Assembly (NCBI RefSeq): GCF_000327385.1
Contig: NW_008708358.1
Span: 2,983,376 to 3,047,375, forward strand
Source of the DNA: Lottia gigantea
Taxonomy: Eukaryota > Mollusca > Gastropoda > Lottiidae
Direction of reading: 5' to 3'
Length of the DNA stretch: 64,000 bases
Shown: piece by piece, positions 22,886-33,642 of the stretch
How the letters are laid out: every line of letters begins with the position of its first letter
Numbering within the stretch: the first letter of the stretch is position 1
Notes under the pieces: model-generated
What the model was told of the DNA's origin: nothing
The model's input: only the letters and a program-made list of their open reading frames with translations
Databases searched by the model: none
Position numbers and translations under genes: made by a program

Positions 22886-23306
22886 TCTTAAGTAGACTGA
22901 TATATAGATGATAATCATGTTATTTACCATACGATACATGCGTGATTAGATCTGCCGATTCCCCCGAGGCTACCGAATAAAGAATAAAATGATTATGGTA
23001 ATGATAGGTAATCTGATAGCAGAAGACAATCATTGCAATAAACCCTCTCACTGCACATACAGTCCTTTTTCTTTCATCTTTCTCCACTACAGGGCTTTTA
23101 ATTCAAATCTATTTGTTGGACGTGTGTTTTTAACGGCTTGTAATTAAAAGTTTGTTTTTTTATATTTGCTGAACATGTTTGTCAGAACAGCTTTAATGGT
23201 CTAGAATTAGAAGCCTCTGTTTTTACTATATTTGCCAGTCGGGTTTGGCAAGGCTGCTTCTTCTTCCATTAATCTCTTTTGGAGAGGTCCAAATTACTAT
23301 ATCATT

Positions 23307-23639
23307 TTAAAGAGACAGATGCAGCGTTTTGATGGTCTTGAATATATGTAAATAATCTTCAGAAGTACTAGAAAATCGCATGATTATTACAAAATACTTC
23401 AAACTTGGAATTTTACTCACTATTTGTATATATGTATTTTCTATATATCACAGAGTATCTTAAATTGACAAGTCATTTTAACATTCAAACGCAGATAATT
23501 CTGCACACACATGGATTTGAAGGCTCAAATTTCAACAGTGTGCTGTGAATAATATTACTTAGTAGCTGAGATAAAAAAAATTCCTGTTTCTCAGACAAAA
23601 GTATAATTGGTCAAATAAAATGGCGGACTGTCCCTTTAA
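23307..23639 (+). mobile_element. MITE-B copy 2, complete
   Basis: It is flanked by TTAA at 23307-23310 and 23636-23639. The left end is AGAGACAGATGCAGCGTTTT and the right end AAAATGGCGGACTGTCCCTT. The interior GTCTTGAATATATGTAAATA, ATATATCACAGAGTATCTTA and TTCAAACGCAGATAATTCTG matches 37076-37430 closely. It is non-coding. Confidence 0.88.
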
Positions 23640-24105
23640 GCAGGGTTTATAAAACTGATTTCAAGGCAAAATATGAAGCAATAGAATTAATTTGTCAAGA
23701 CAAAATGATTTAGCATCAATCAGAAACTGGTACGAATACCCCTGAAATATTCAATTTATTTCCATTTTTAATTTTGTAACATAAACAAACATGTTTCTAA
23801 AAGCAGGTGGTAAAAATTATGTCATAATATTATTTCTTCTATTTATCAAGAAATTGGACACTCTGAGTAATGCTTGTAGATTTTAGATACAAATTGTTAC
23901 AGCGTTTAAAGCCTTGTTTTATTGGTCTTGTAATGAGCAACAATTTAAAAAGTTCTACTTAATGTTTTACGGTCATGGAATATTTAAGTCTCGTTCTTAG
24001 TTTATTTTTATAAACATTTCATGATTTCTCATTAACTTAAAGAAGAGCTTTCTTTAATAATATGGTCAAAATGTCATTTGACAAAGTAGTTTGGCAAATT
24101 ATTAA

Positions 24106-24240
24106 TCTTTAAGAAACACCTGATGGTACTTCTCTTTTGAAGGAGTCCAATACTATACAATTTAAACTCTTGATTTTTCCATTCTTTGGATGAGATTTTG
24201 ATTAAAGGAATTGTTTGGATTGTACAAATTTTTTTATTCA
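24106..24240 (+). repeat. repeat E copy 1
   Basis: AAGAAACACCTGATGGTACT, TCTCTTTTGAAGGAGTCCA and GGATGAGATTTTGATTAAAG match 30601-30700, and in reverse orientation 56145-56215. The class is unknown. A 64-codon minus-strand frame here is incidental. Confidence 0.6.
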
Positions 24241-25228
24241 AATTTTCATAGTAGTATTTGTAAAACATTAATACTTCATCAACACTTCTATTAATAAAAA
24301 CTCTGTCAATAGTAAATACAATTTAAAATTATATCAACAACTCCAATGTTTTGAAGTTTTTGACAATATTTGCACACATCAGAAAGATTTTGAAATTGCA
24401 ATGTGAAAATCATGTAATATAATTGAACATGTATCTTGAGCCTTTTAGCTTGTCAAGCTCATAAAGAAAGAATCTGAAACAGTTTGAGAAACTATCAGTT
24501 CAAGTAAAATATCAAATAACAAGCCTACTTCAACTTGGAATAAAACTTGACAGTGTTTGACCAGTTTGCATTTTACACAATTTTGTAATCAGAATTCAGA
24601 ATGAGTTAGTATATTAAAATAGTGTTTTATTAATTCTTATTAACCTTTTAAACAGTAGCACATGAAAAAATCTGCTCATTTTATTAGCCAACTGTCTAAC
24701 TGTTTTGTCTTTATTAAAATAAGGTGGAAGGATAAGACTAGTGACATCATAAAGCATGAAAGGTGAACATCTTTGACTTAATTGTGCTTATCAATAACTT
24801 AAAACATGGGCTAAGGTAGTTTGGTCGTCAGAAGATGGCAGGTATTTTCAATATTTTATTCATTCAAGGTTGAAGTTATCAAGGCATGTAACATATACAT
24901 TACCATTACTGAGCTATTCAGATTTTCTATAACAGTATCAATGCAAAATTCTTTTGAAATGGAGTATGAGAATTGCATTAAAACTATGGTTTGCTGTGAT
25001 ACAACTGATTGCACAAAAATACTCAAACCTTTTAGCACGATATCCATTTAATTTTTTTCATACAATTTTATGATAAAATCAATTTGTAATTTGTTTATTT
25101 TGATGGAATCTGTCATAATTTTGTAATCTGACTAGGAGAATGATGAATCATAATGACAGAAAAACTATTTTGTGTTTTAAAAACTCTTCTGGTTAGAGAT
25201 TTAATACAAATGAAAACGTTAATAATAT

Positions 25229-25229
<1 letters not shown>
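24241..25229. other. AT-rich DNA, no gene seen
   Basis: Two overlapping frames on opposite strands (24821-25051 plus, 24856-25047 minus) are both open and neither has a recognisable motif. Confidence 0.5.

Positions 25230-25258
<29 letters not shown>
25230..25258. repeat. (AAT)n microsatellite
   Basis: This is a run of about nine AAT/ATA triplets. Confidence 0.95.
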
Positions 25259-25259
<1 letters not shown>

Positions 25260-25414
25260 CTGGTCAATATTTTGTCATTGTGATCAATTATCAGAAATCA
25301 TTTTTATGTACTGAAATTGTACTCAGTTGTTTTCGCCGATTCAATGTTCTTCGGTTTCTGATATTGGACCTGGTTGTTTACGACATTGTATTGTCAATTA
25401 TTTGTCATTGGGTG

Positions 25415-25575
25415 TATTAGATGGCGTAAAATCCAATCGCTGCATTTACAGGCTTCTGTGATGCACTTGTCAATACTTGCACATGTCACTTAGGGCTCTG
25501 GTTGACTGTATTCGCTAGCGAACAGTCCAATCAAATTGCTGCAATTACATACTTCTGTGATACAATTAAAGTGGA
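25415..25575. repeat. decayed two-copy duplication, about 100 bp
   Basis: AAATCCAATCGCTGCATTTA then CAGGCTTCTGTGATGCA is echoed by AGTCCAATCAAATTGCTGCA then ATTACATACTTCTGTGATAC. Confidence 0.45.
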
Positions 25576-25727
25576 TATTGCAGTCAAGGTATCAGACAGT
25601 TCATAATTTGATTAACCTCAGAACTGCCAGTATCTGCAATGTTTTATGGGTATTTTCATAAGTGACATTTCTTTTGCCATTTTGCCAAGAGACTAGTTGA
25701 TGGTATATATAATTGTTGGTATGTATG

Positions 25728-25812
25728 CATCTTTATTAAATCAGAACTTAAAAAACATGTTACTCAGAGGTTCACACTATGCAATCTTCAGACAACTGAC
25801 CTATTTTCAGCC
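25728..25812 (+). repeat. repeat G copy 1
   Basis: ATGTTACTCAGAGGTTCACA then CTATGCAATCTTCAGACAAC and TGACCTA match 55412-55500. The left part, AAATCAGAACTTAAAAAACA, also resembles 38442-38480. The class is unknown. Confidence 0.5.
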
Positions 25813-26526
25813 TCTGTCTCTAAGTTACAGTATTATCCATGGAAATTGGCTGAAATGTCAGAAGCAGTATGCCATGGGGAGTTAACTCTGAACAATCTGT
25901 TACAAACATGTGTGGTCATTTATGAATACTGACCACAACTGTTGTTTTGTATGTTCTGGTATCAACAGAAATGTCTACTAGAAGAACCATTGATCTTCTG
26001 GTATCATGAGCAATTTTCATGAACCAGGGATGCTGATTTGACAAAAAAGTAAAGGCAGTCTAGTAGTTCTATAGAAATAGAAATCTCCAGATAAAACAAT
26101 ATTATATAGCATTGTTTATAAACAACACCATTCCAAGTTGACATAGCAAAGTAGTATCCAAAACCAAAGTTTCACAAAAACTGACCCCAGACTGCTCCTA
26201 TGTACCCTCAGTTCCAGGTGTCTGGTGCCTCTTGGACATTAAACCCTGTCAATGATTATTGTATTATATTCAAGAAGATACTGATGCTTTGGTGATTTGG
26301 GATGTTTTCATGAAATAACATACCGGTACTTCACCAGCACAGATTTACAATGTTTTCAAACACTTTGGACATTGAACCCTGCCCTAGATTATTGAACTCT
26401 TACTGAAGACAATACAGATAAAATGGTGGTTTGTAGTAGTAAAGTATTTATCTAATGTGAGGGAACTGTATGTTATTACAAGCAAGAGATAATGTAATTT
26501 TGATGAGTTGAATAAACAATTTGACA

Positions 26527-26690
26527 AGTGATAAGATACGCTATTGTACATCTTCTATTGATACTGGCATATGATTGGACACGCTAATGTAAATCCGATA
26601 TTGATAGTAAAATATGATTGGTTAGGCTATTGTAGGTCGGTGATTATCCCTGACAGTTGATTGGTTACGCTAAAATGATTATTGTCTGAT
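26527..26690. repeat. degenerate repeat of about 50 bp, three to four copies
   Basis: The recurring core is GATTGGNNACGCTANTGTA: GATACGCTATTGTACATC, GGACACGCTAATGTAAATCC, GGTTAGGCTATTGTAGGTCG and GGTTACGCTAAAATGATTAT. Confidence 0.55.
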
Positions 26691-26830
26691 AATCACCTAA
26701 ATCTGTCTGGTTCTCAGATTTATTAGATATCTGTGTTTATCTGTGATATCATCTCAATCTGCTGTCTTCTCATCATTATTTAACATTTCTTTTCTTTTAT
26801 CAGAACAGTGTGATTAGCCTATTCTTCTTG

Positions 26831-27006
26831 GCCTTGAATAAATAATCTTCACTCTTAATTCCAGTCTACCCAGCTGTAAATGGGTGCATATAATCTGTGA
26901 AAGATCAATGTCAAGAGGTTTGGTCAAGGACCAGCTGGTAGAAAGGATCGTTTACTGTGAACCTAAGTTGTTATCCTTGTAAAATATAATTGTTTCTTTC
27001 TTTCTG
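26831..27006 (+). mobile_element. SINE-1, 5'-truncated copy
   Basis: The body runs from AATAATCTTCACTCTTAATT through CCCAGCTGTAAATGGGTGCA, GGACCAGCTGGTAGAAAGGA and CTGTGAACCTAAGTTGTTAT to a TTTCTTTCTTTC tail. It lacks the tRNA head, as expected from incomplete reverse transcription. Confidence 0.85.
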
Positions 27007-27654
27007 TCCATAATGTTTTGTGTTATTAGAATCTTCCTAAATTTCAACATCTGTTTAGTTAGCTACTGGGGAAATATTAACTTCAATATTGACAAGTCTT
27101 AGAGGCATTCAGGATAGAATCAATTATTGCTTAAGAAATATTTTTTTATGAATTGGAATATTAGTATAATAGACATGATAGCAATAAAAGATATCTCTGA
27201 TCATCACAGACTCAATATGTTAAAGAAATTCATCCAGGTTCTGTGATTCTGTTTTTTTTTGTATAGACTCCAGTACCAATTCTGCCTCATCAACTGCCCC
27301 CTGGTGGCAATGATTGACAGATAGTTAATATAAAGAGATAGGCCTTGAAAATGATGGACAGGTCCTGGAATGTAAATTCGTGGGTGTTAAGTTTGAGGAT
27401 GATGAGTAGGTTTTGTTTTTACATTCATTTAATTTCCATCTGGTACAAGCATGAGATATTTGATATTCCTTATTCCATGTCAAAGTCTGTAATGATCTTT
27501 CAATCTGGTAAAATGATTAAGTGAAAAAAGAGCATGACCAGACTGTAAGGCCTTAGCACAATGAGGCAAAGGGGATGTCTGGGTAGATTTAAAATACATA
27601 ATTTTGAAAAAAAAAGACTTCTGTGATTCAAAGGTGAAGCATTTGCCTCATTAA

Positions 27655-28015
27655 AGTATCAAGGTGCAGACTCACGAGCAATCTTTGTCAGAGATTTTTG
27701 TTGCCGATTAGACTCTTGTGTAAAATCTTGCGTGTGTCCGTACTTCCACAAAAAGGTTATCGCTTTATCTACAGGATTTATAGTATCAAACAAGTCTGAT
27801 AATTGTCTCCAATAGTTTTATTGTCTGCGAAACAGACCATCATCATCCAATCAGATTCATTTTCCTTTCAATCCGCATGTGATTATCGACATGATGGAAA
27901 ACAACCACTTAAGAGATTTGCCTCCTCATGTGCCCTTGTCAGTTGGTGAAACCATGGACAAGGCTCTAGACAGCGACAAAAATTGGCAACCAAGACTGTA
28001 CGTTGCTCGCACCAT
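27655..28015. mobile_element. possible DNA element with long imperfect inverted ends
   Basis: The left end (ACGAGCAATCTTTGTCAGAG then ATTTTTGTTGCCGATTAGAC) is mirrored at the right end by TCTAGACAGCGACAAAAATT then GGCAACCAAGACTGTACGTT and GCTCGCA. The roughly 270-bp interior has no coding capacity. Target duplications are not clear. Confidence 0.45.
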
Positions 28016-28492
28016 AACAAGTTGCTACTTAACAAAAGGCAATGGCACAGAGTGAAACAATTATATGTAAATCATAGAAGAAAATCTTAAATGCAATATT
28101 AAAACAAATAAAACACGGAAATTAACAAAAAATGGTGATTCAATCGTTTTCTGAAAAAATCTAGAAAACGCAATTGCTAGCTATTTGTGGTTAACCTTTC
28201 AATGCCATTTACAAATGTCTTCTATTCTGTGGCCTTGCATGACATAAGATATGGGATTAATTCAACAGAAAGATAAAGGATTAAGTCGGCTTAAATCTAG
28301 AATTTCTGGCACAACTTGAAACAGATGTTTGCCATAATTTTACAAATCATTAGCATAAATTTGAATTCATACAAACAAATTGTAGACAGGCAATCACCTT
28401 GTTAACATTTCTGTACTGGACAGAGATATTACTGTTCATGTTTTAGAATGATTCAAAACATTGCCAGGACTTATTTTAAAGAGTTGTTTTTT

Positions 28493-28736
28493 TGAAGGGT
28501 GCAGTAAAGAGGTTTCCTAGCTTTATAATATTGGGATCGGATAGAAAGCTAGTGACTGTTGCAAAAGATGCTAACAATATCTAAGGGACTTTGCGATAAC
28601 TATGTCATAAAACCCTCATATTCAGTGGAAATGCTAGACCACAGATGTCTAACTGAAAATTAGAATGGTACAACTTGATGTTATCATTGTTCCAATTAGA
28701 CATAAAAAGGTCAGAAAATCACTTTACAATCTTTTG
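28493..28736 (-). mobile_element. MITE-A copy, diverged
   Basis: GTAAAGAGGTTTCCTAG starts it. It then shows CAAAAGATGCTAACAATATC, CACAGATGTCTAACTGAAAA and TTAGAATGGTACAACTTGAT, and ends CACTTTACAATCTTTT. Both ends are recognisable relative to 44434-44757. Confidence 0.65.
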
Positions 28737-29411
28737 AGTAGTATTGTATATAATACATTTGCAATTACTTTGGTTCCATCCAGTATAGGACAAAACTTTT
28801 CAAGCAGTATTCTCGCTGCCAGTGATGTATTTAGAAGTTTGTGAGAGATAGGTAGGTAGGACACTAGAATTAGATCACAGATGTATAGCAAGCTCTACCA
28901 CAAATAAATTGAAGTCTTCAGTTCTGATATAACTTATATTACTAATCTCAACATGATACCAACGAAGAATGAAATTCTAATGAAAATTTGATATTAACAT
29001 CATCAGTAGGGAGTAAAATTATTTACCAATTCCTTGATTCCTAAGTTGTAATGTTATTTACTGATTCTTAGCTTCCTGGTATTCCCACATGATGTCATCA
29101 TCTAGAAGTTACATTTACAATTTTTATAAACAAGATTGGTGTACATTCTTTTTGTTGATATTTGTTAAACAAAGTCATGGTCTTGCCGCGTTATAACCTC
29201 TTCACAATTTTCATCTAACTTATTAGGCTTTCTTTCAGATTACTGTATTTTTTAAAATTGTGTTTGTATATGTATGATCTGTGAAAGAGGACCCATATAT
29301 CTTACTGATGAGGTATTATGTTGCTATGAGGGAAGTGGCACCAGACAGGGTATGCTTACTCTTACTCTGATACCCTTTACCACTGTTCATTATGAAATAC
29401 TTACTCACTTA

Positions 29412-29545
29412 TGATTGATATACTTCCTCATATAAAAAGTTCATTTGCTGCTACCAATGTTTTGCCAGTATGTTATTTGGATTTTGGGTTTCGTTTTGCA
29501 GTTTGGACTGTTAGTACTTGGTTTATGCATTGCACATAATATTCC
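29412..29545 (+). repeat. repeat D copy
   Basis: ATTGATATACTTCCTCATAT, AAAAGTTCATTTGCTGCTAC, TTTGGGTTTCGTTTTGCAGT and GGACTGTTAGTACTTGG define the block, shared with 58853-58945 and, reversed, with 13163-13240 and 52741-52850. A 108-codon frame (29445-29771) starts inside it and is hydrophobic, probably by composition. Confidence 0.6.
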
Positions 29546-30017
29546 AGGTATGAGCCCAGAATTATATGAGAGCACCTTGGGCAAGAAGTCGGTAGACAAG
29601 ATCTTGAAGTTGTTAAAAATTTGTTGTTTGTCTTTTTTTTATTCTTCATATCATAGTCGCAAGATAAAACAGAATTTGTTTTCCTGTAATCAATCTACAT
29701 TCATTCCTTCAATATGTATCATATCTGTTACTAAAAGCTTGTATCAACTTTCAGTTTCTGTAACATACTGACATTTTACATCAAAAGGTCATCACACCTG
29801 GTTGAAGATAACTCACATTCTAGTTTTAGTTTTCAGAAACTTGGAATGCTTCAAGTTATGCTTGCATTGTTACATATTTAATGATATCAATATTAGATTT
29901 GTGCTGATGAAAGTTTTAAGAAATTTGGTACTCTTTAAAGAGATTGTATTATTATTATAGAGAGAGAATTTAGTTGGTTTCTTAATGTATTCCTGCTGAC
30001 TAACTTGCTTGAATCTT

Positions 30018-30268
30018 AATAAAGGGACACAATTTTATGGTATACTACTCCTTAGTTTTATTAAACACAACATTCAACAATCTACATCGTCATCATCAGG
30101 TGAACATTTTTTGTACCTAATGATGACAATGTAGATTGTTGAAATGTAGTGTGTGATAAAACTAAGGAGTAGTATACCATATAAACTGATGATGACAATG
30201 TAGATTGTTGAAACATTGTGTGTGATAAAACTAAGGAGTAGTAAACCATAATATTGTGTCCGTTATTT
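30018..30268. mobile_element. foldback element with one inverted and two direct units
   Basis: The left arm (GGGACACAATTTTATGGTAT, ACTACTCCTTAGTTTTATTA, CAACAATCTACATCGTCATC) is the inverse of a unit of about 69 bp that appears twice in a row on the right (TGATGACAATGTAGATTGTT then GAAATGTAGTGTGTGATAAA and ACTAAGGAGTAGTATACCAT). Each unit carries a small internal hairpin (GACAAT/ATTGTT). It is related in design, but not in most of its sequence, to the element at 45222-45420. Confidence 0.75.
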
Positions 30269-30600
30269 AATGTGATCTCTACCCCTAAATATCGCTAAAG
30301 GATAATTTCTATAATATTGACATTCACCAACAACTTTCTTTGTAGTTTTACATCAATTTAAAATCATTTTATATATATTGTCATATTACAGAACAGAATA
30401 CTTTATTAAATAGAAAATACTACCAGTCAATGGTAGAAATAACAATATAACAATTTAGTATGACAATGATATTAATCATTATTAAAAGTGGCATATATTA
30501 TATCAAATCTCTTTCTTGCATATCAGCTGATATGTTTGGTCAAACAAATGTGATATTGACCAATATAGTGTAGCAAACAAAGAGACCATGCTTACTCTTT

Positions 30601-30700
30601 TCAAAACACCTGATGGTACTCCTCTTTGGAGGAATCCACTACAATAGTAGTTTTACTCTCGATTTTGCCATACTCTCGGTGAGATTTTGATTAACGAAGT
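30601..30700 (+). repeat. repeat E copy 2
   Basis: CAAAACACCTGATGGTACTC, CTCTTTGGAGGAATCCACTA and CGGTGAGATTTTGATTAACG match the 24.1-kb copy. Confidence 0.6.
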
Positions 30701-30784
30701 ACAGATTTTATTTTTATTGACATCAGATAGGGTTTCAACTTACTTGCTAAGAGAATGTATCCTTTCAAGCAGCACGTTCATGAG

Positions 30785-30885
30785 TTTGATCCTTGTCTGA
30801 TCTATTGTACCTCAGTCTTAGAAACTGGAATTGTCAAGCTAAACTAATCAGTAAAAGTGTTAACCCTGCTCAATTTGACCTCTTA
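30785..30885 (-). mobile_element. MITE-B fragment
   Basis: CCTCAGTCTTAGAAACTGGA, ATTGTCAAGCTAAACTAATC and AGTAAAAGTGTTAA follow the order of MITE-B near 1470-1535. Neither terminus is preserved. Confidence 0.5.
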
Positions 30886-31481
30886 AAAAACTTCTGGAAA
30901 CACGTTCTACCAAATGTATAATTTGATTTTTTGACATTAAAAGAAAGAGGTAATAGACATGATAAATAAAATGTAAAAGATACAATCTGATCTTCAGATT
31001 GCATTTCTTTAAAATATTCCATTCATAATAGAAATTCCAGACTGATGCCAAAAGGTTACTTTTCCTCTTTAATGAGTCAAGCAGAGAGACCTTCATATTT
31101 TATTCCTTTTAATGATTTTCATTTAGTTTTGATGGACATGTGGCAACAACTCGAGTAACATGTCTAGGAAGTGATCGGTATTATTCGTGCATGGTTAAAC
31201 TTTTTAATCTATTTTCAAGTTGTTTCATTTTCTACACATTATTTGCCTGAGTTGTCGTACACGTTATTTTTATCAGATCTAATATATTTTCACCAGATAA
31301 CATGCTTCTTGCTTCCAGTTAAAAGGGAATTATCATGTTTTGAGCATTAAAGCAGTAAATTAAAAAACAAGAAACTTTTTGCCAATAAAAAATGGAAGTA
31401 CAGAAATACCACTGCTGGAATTAAATTCTATCAGGTAGTAAGATGAAAAATTCATTGGCTATGTTCTCTTAAAATAAAGAA

Positions 31482-31502
31482 ATAATAATAATAATAATAA
31501 TA
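31482..31502. repeat. (AAT)n microsatellite
   Basis: About seven AAT triplets lie just before the SINE-3 fragment. The two may share an insertion event. Confidence 0.9.
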
Positions 31503-31504
31503 AT

Positions 31505-31600
31505 TGTCGTTGCGTGATTTGAATCCTCCTCAAGGTAAGAAAAATGTTTATGCCTGTGCCAGTGCATCCGAGAGTCTGCTCTCACCCCCTAATATTAATA
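31505..31600 (+). mobile_element. SINE-3 fragment from box B to the 3' end
   Basis: GATTTGAATCCTCCTCAAGG, TAAGAAAAATGTTTATGCCT, GTGCATCCGAGAGTCTGCTC and ACCCCCTAATATTAATAA make up the 3' two thirds of SINE-3. It carries a single, unexpanded GAGAGTCTGC segment where the 19.2-kb copy has the 25-bp array. Confidence 0.75.
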
Positions 31601-32654
31601 AATAGCACTATGGACAAGAAACCCAATCTACAGTTGGAATAATCATCAAGGAGAAAGCAACTTAACACCTGTAGTATTACTGATAATAAATATGACCTAG
31701 TTATGAATATTAATCGAGACTGACCTATATATTAACTAGTTATTGGTACTCAGGATGTCTGGAATATTGCCTCTATTACTGTTCAAATCTCTTTTTATCG
31801 GTTACCTTAATAGTTTGACCATATGTCAGATTTGCCCCAGTTTTACCTGATTATCATCTGAATTTTGTATTGAACAGGTTCTCCATCACAAATATTTAGG
31901 TGAATTCTGCTGATAATTCAGATATGTGGGTTGATTTCTCAATAATTGGAACAATAGATGGAGATCGATTTCTCTCAAGTAACAAACCTTTAAAAAATTT
32001 TTGGAGATCTGTTTAACTAGATCTTTAGTGACTTCAAAACCTTTAAATTGTTGCGTTACATTTGAGAAAAACCTGTAAATGAACGCTAATAATATGTGGT
32101 AAACTACTTAAGAACTCAGGCCATTTTCTTTCTCACTTTTTCTGCTCCTGATCATGAACTCTTTTTTGTTTAGTGTAAACCGAAATCAAGAGTTCACTGT
32201 ATAACTAGCTCCAAATTGCGTTGTCCCATAAAACCTGTTTAAAAACAATGATTGGTCACTGCACCATTAATGACAAACTTCTTGAGAATCTGAACTTAAA
32301 AATTCTTGACCACTTTGTTTCAGATTCCAATCTGTTCTGAGAAATGAGGATGCCAATTGGTCCAATTTATGGCATTGATAAAATAACAGTACCAGTATTT
32401 GTTGAGTGATTATCTAGTTTTAAATAAGACATATATTGGTCAGATAGAACTGTAATTGATGGATTTATAGCGTTGGCCTAATTTAGCAGAAGAAATTAGT
32501 CAAGAAGTAACCCAGATAACCGTTGGTCTTATTATCTCCAATAATAACTCTGTCAAAATCTACAGTTCCAACTTTTATGCTTACTGTTAATTAGTCCTAT
32601 AAATGGAATTGCAAGCTTCTTGTGTTTAATAAGGATTGTTTTAAAGAAGATAAA
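31601..32654. other. AT-rich DNA, no gene seen
   Basis: I see no open frame of interest and no repeat family. Confidence 0.55.
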
Positions 32655-32790
32655 TACCCTTTTTTTTTACAAGGATAACAATTTAGGTTCACCAGAATCC
32701 TTTCAACCAGCTGATACTTGGCCAAACCTCTTGGCAGTGATTTTCATGAAAATTCTGGGTTGGCTGGAATTTAAGGTTTTGAATCAGAAA
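32655..32790 (-). mobile_element. SINE-1 remnant, first of two in tandem
   Basis: ACAAGGATAACAATTTAGGT, AATCCTTTCAACCAGCTGAT, ACTTGGCCAAACCTCTTGGC and TGGGTTGGCTGGAA give the SINE-1 body in reverse orientation. The T tract at 32660-32668 marks the remains of the 3' tail. Confidence 0.75.
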
Positions 32791-32839
32791 AAAACATTAA
32801 GAATGGAAAATAAAACTAGGATACAATTTAAAACTCATG

Positions 32840-33025
32840 AGAATCCTGTCTACCAGCTGGTCTTTAGCTAAACCACTGGGCATTGATGTTTCCTGGATTA
32901 TCCATACCCACTTACAGCTAGGTTGACTGAAATTATGAGTCAAGATGACTTTAACATGGTCACCTCACATCCACTTGCCAAATGAGATTTAAACTCAAGA
33001 CCACTGAATGTTGCTGTATAATAAA
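32840..33025 (-). mobile_element. SINE-1 remnant, second of two in tandem, with part of the head
   Basis: GAATCCTGTCTACCAGCTGG, ATTATCCATACCCACTTACA, GCTAGGTTGACTGAAATTAT and, reading back, a box-B-like GAGTTTAAATCTC (32985-32997) identify the element. The box A region is too decayed to call. The 83-codon plus-strand frame at 32620-32871 spans both remnants and is not a gene. Confidence 0.75.
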
Positions 33026-33039
33026 AGAAGTAAGAAGAG

Positions 33040-33115
33040 TGACTAAAATATTATATTCTACGAGCTTTCGTCGTCGTCGATACGATTTCATCAGGTGAAA
33101 TGATTTGGAAAATAT
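33040..33115 (-). repeat. short structured motif with CTGATGA and GAAA
   Basis: The minus strand reads CACCTGATGAAATCGTATCG then ACGACGACGAAAGCTCGTAG. The CTGATGA and GAAA blocks enclose a GTCGT/ACGAC-type hairpin. Similar blocks lie in the 30.0- and 45.2-kb foldbacks, but here no long outer inverted repeat is clear. Confidence 0.4.
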
Positions 33116-33209
33116 TAACGGTTTTACTATTGATATTGAAACATCAAAACCTACAATGTTAAATACTTCATGGAACAGTTGACTTAGTCTAAGTACTGAC
33201 ATGTTCAAT

Positions 33210-33290
33210 TCACTACAAGAGAGGCATAAACTAAGAGGCATTTACATATTTTATACAAGAGAGGCATAAACTAAGAGGTAGAAACATATT
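33210..33290. repeat. two-copy tandem duplication, about 39 bp
   Basis: ACAAGAGAGGCATAAACTAA then GAGG occurs twice in succession, followed each time by an ACATATT block. Confidence 0.85.
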
Positions 33291-33642
33291 CTGTCTGAGT
33301 AATTAACTTAATGAGATCTTTCCAATGATCAGCTGGTCGTTGCCCACAGCTGATGGTGAGTGACAGAGGTCAAGTGATTTTAGACTACTGGATTTGTACT
33401 ATGAAAGCAAATTTTCCTTCTTGAGGAGAAATGGTGTGGGGTATTGTGGAAGCAGACGTGACTGAATTGGGACAAAGATTTGACAGATTTGACAAGTAGG
33501 AAGTGTGCCAAATCTATTGTGCTTAATACTTCCAAACTGATAAACTGTGAACACATTGCCCTCAATTCCTATTAAGATGAGAAAACTGACATCATTGAGA
33601 TGAGTTTGACAGAAGCTGAGAAATGAATTATTGTTATTACCA

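Noticed and set aside
22721-22939. 72-codon hydrophobic minus-strand frame
   Set aside because: It is made of the degenerate 30-bp repeat.
29445-29771. 108-codon plus-strand frame as a membrane-protein gene
   Set aside because: It starts within dispersed repeat D. Hydrophobicity is explained by T-rich codons, and there is no conserved motif.
30185-30225. Hammerhead ribozyme in the right arm of the 30-kb foldback
   Set aside because: CTGATGA and GAAAC are present, but every reading of the next short helix puts G at the cleavage position, and no outer stem closes around it.
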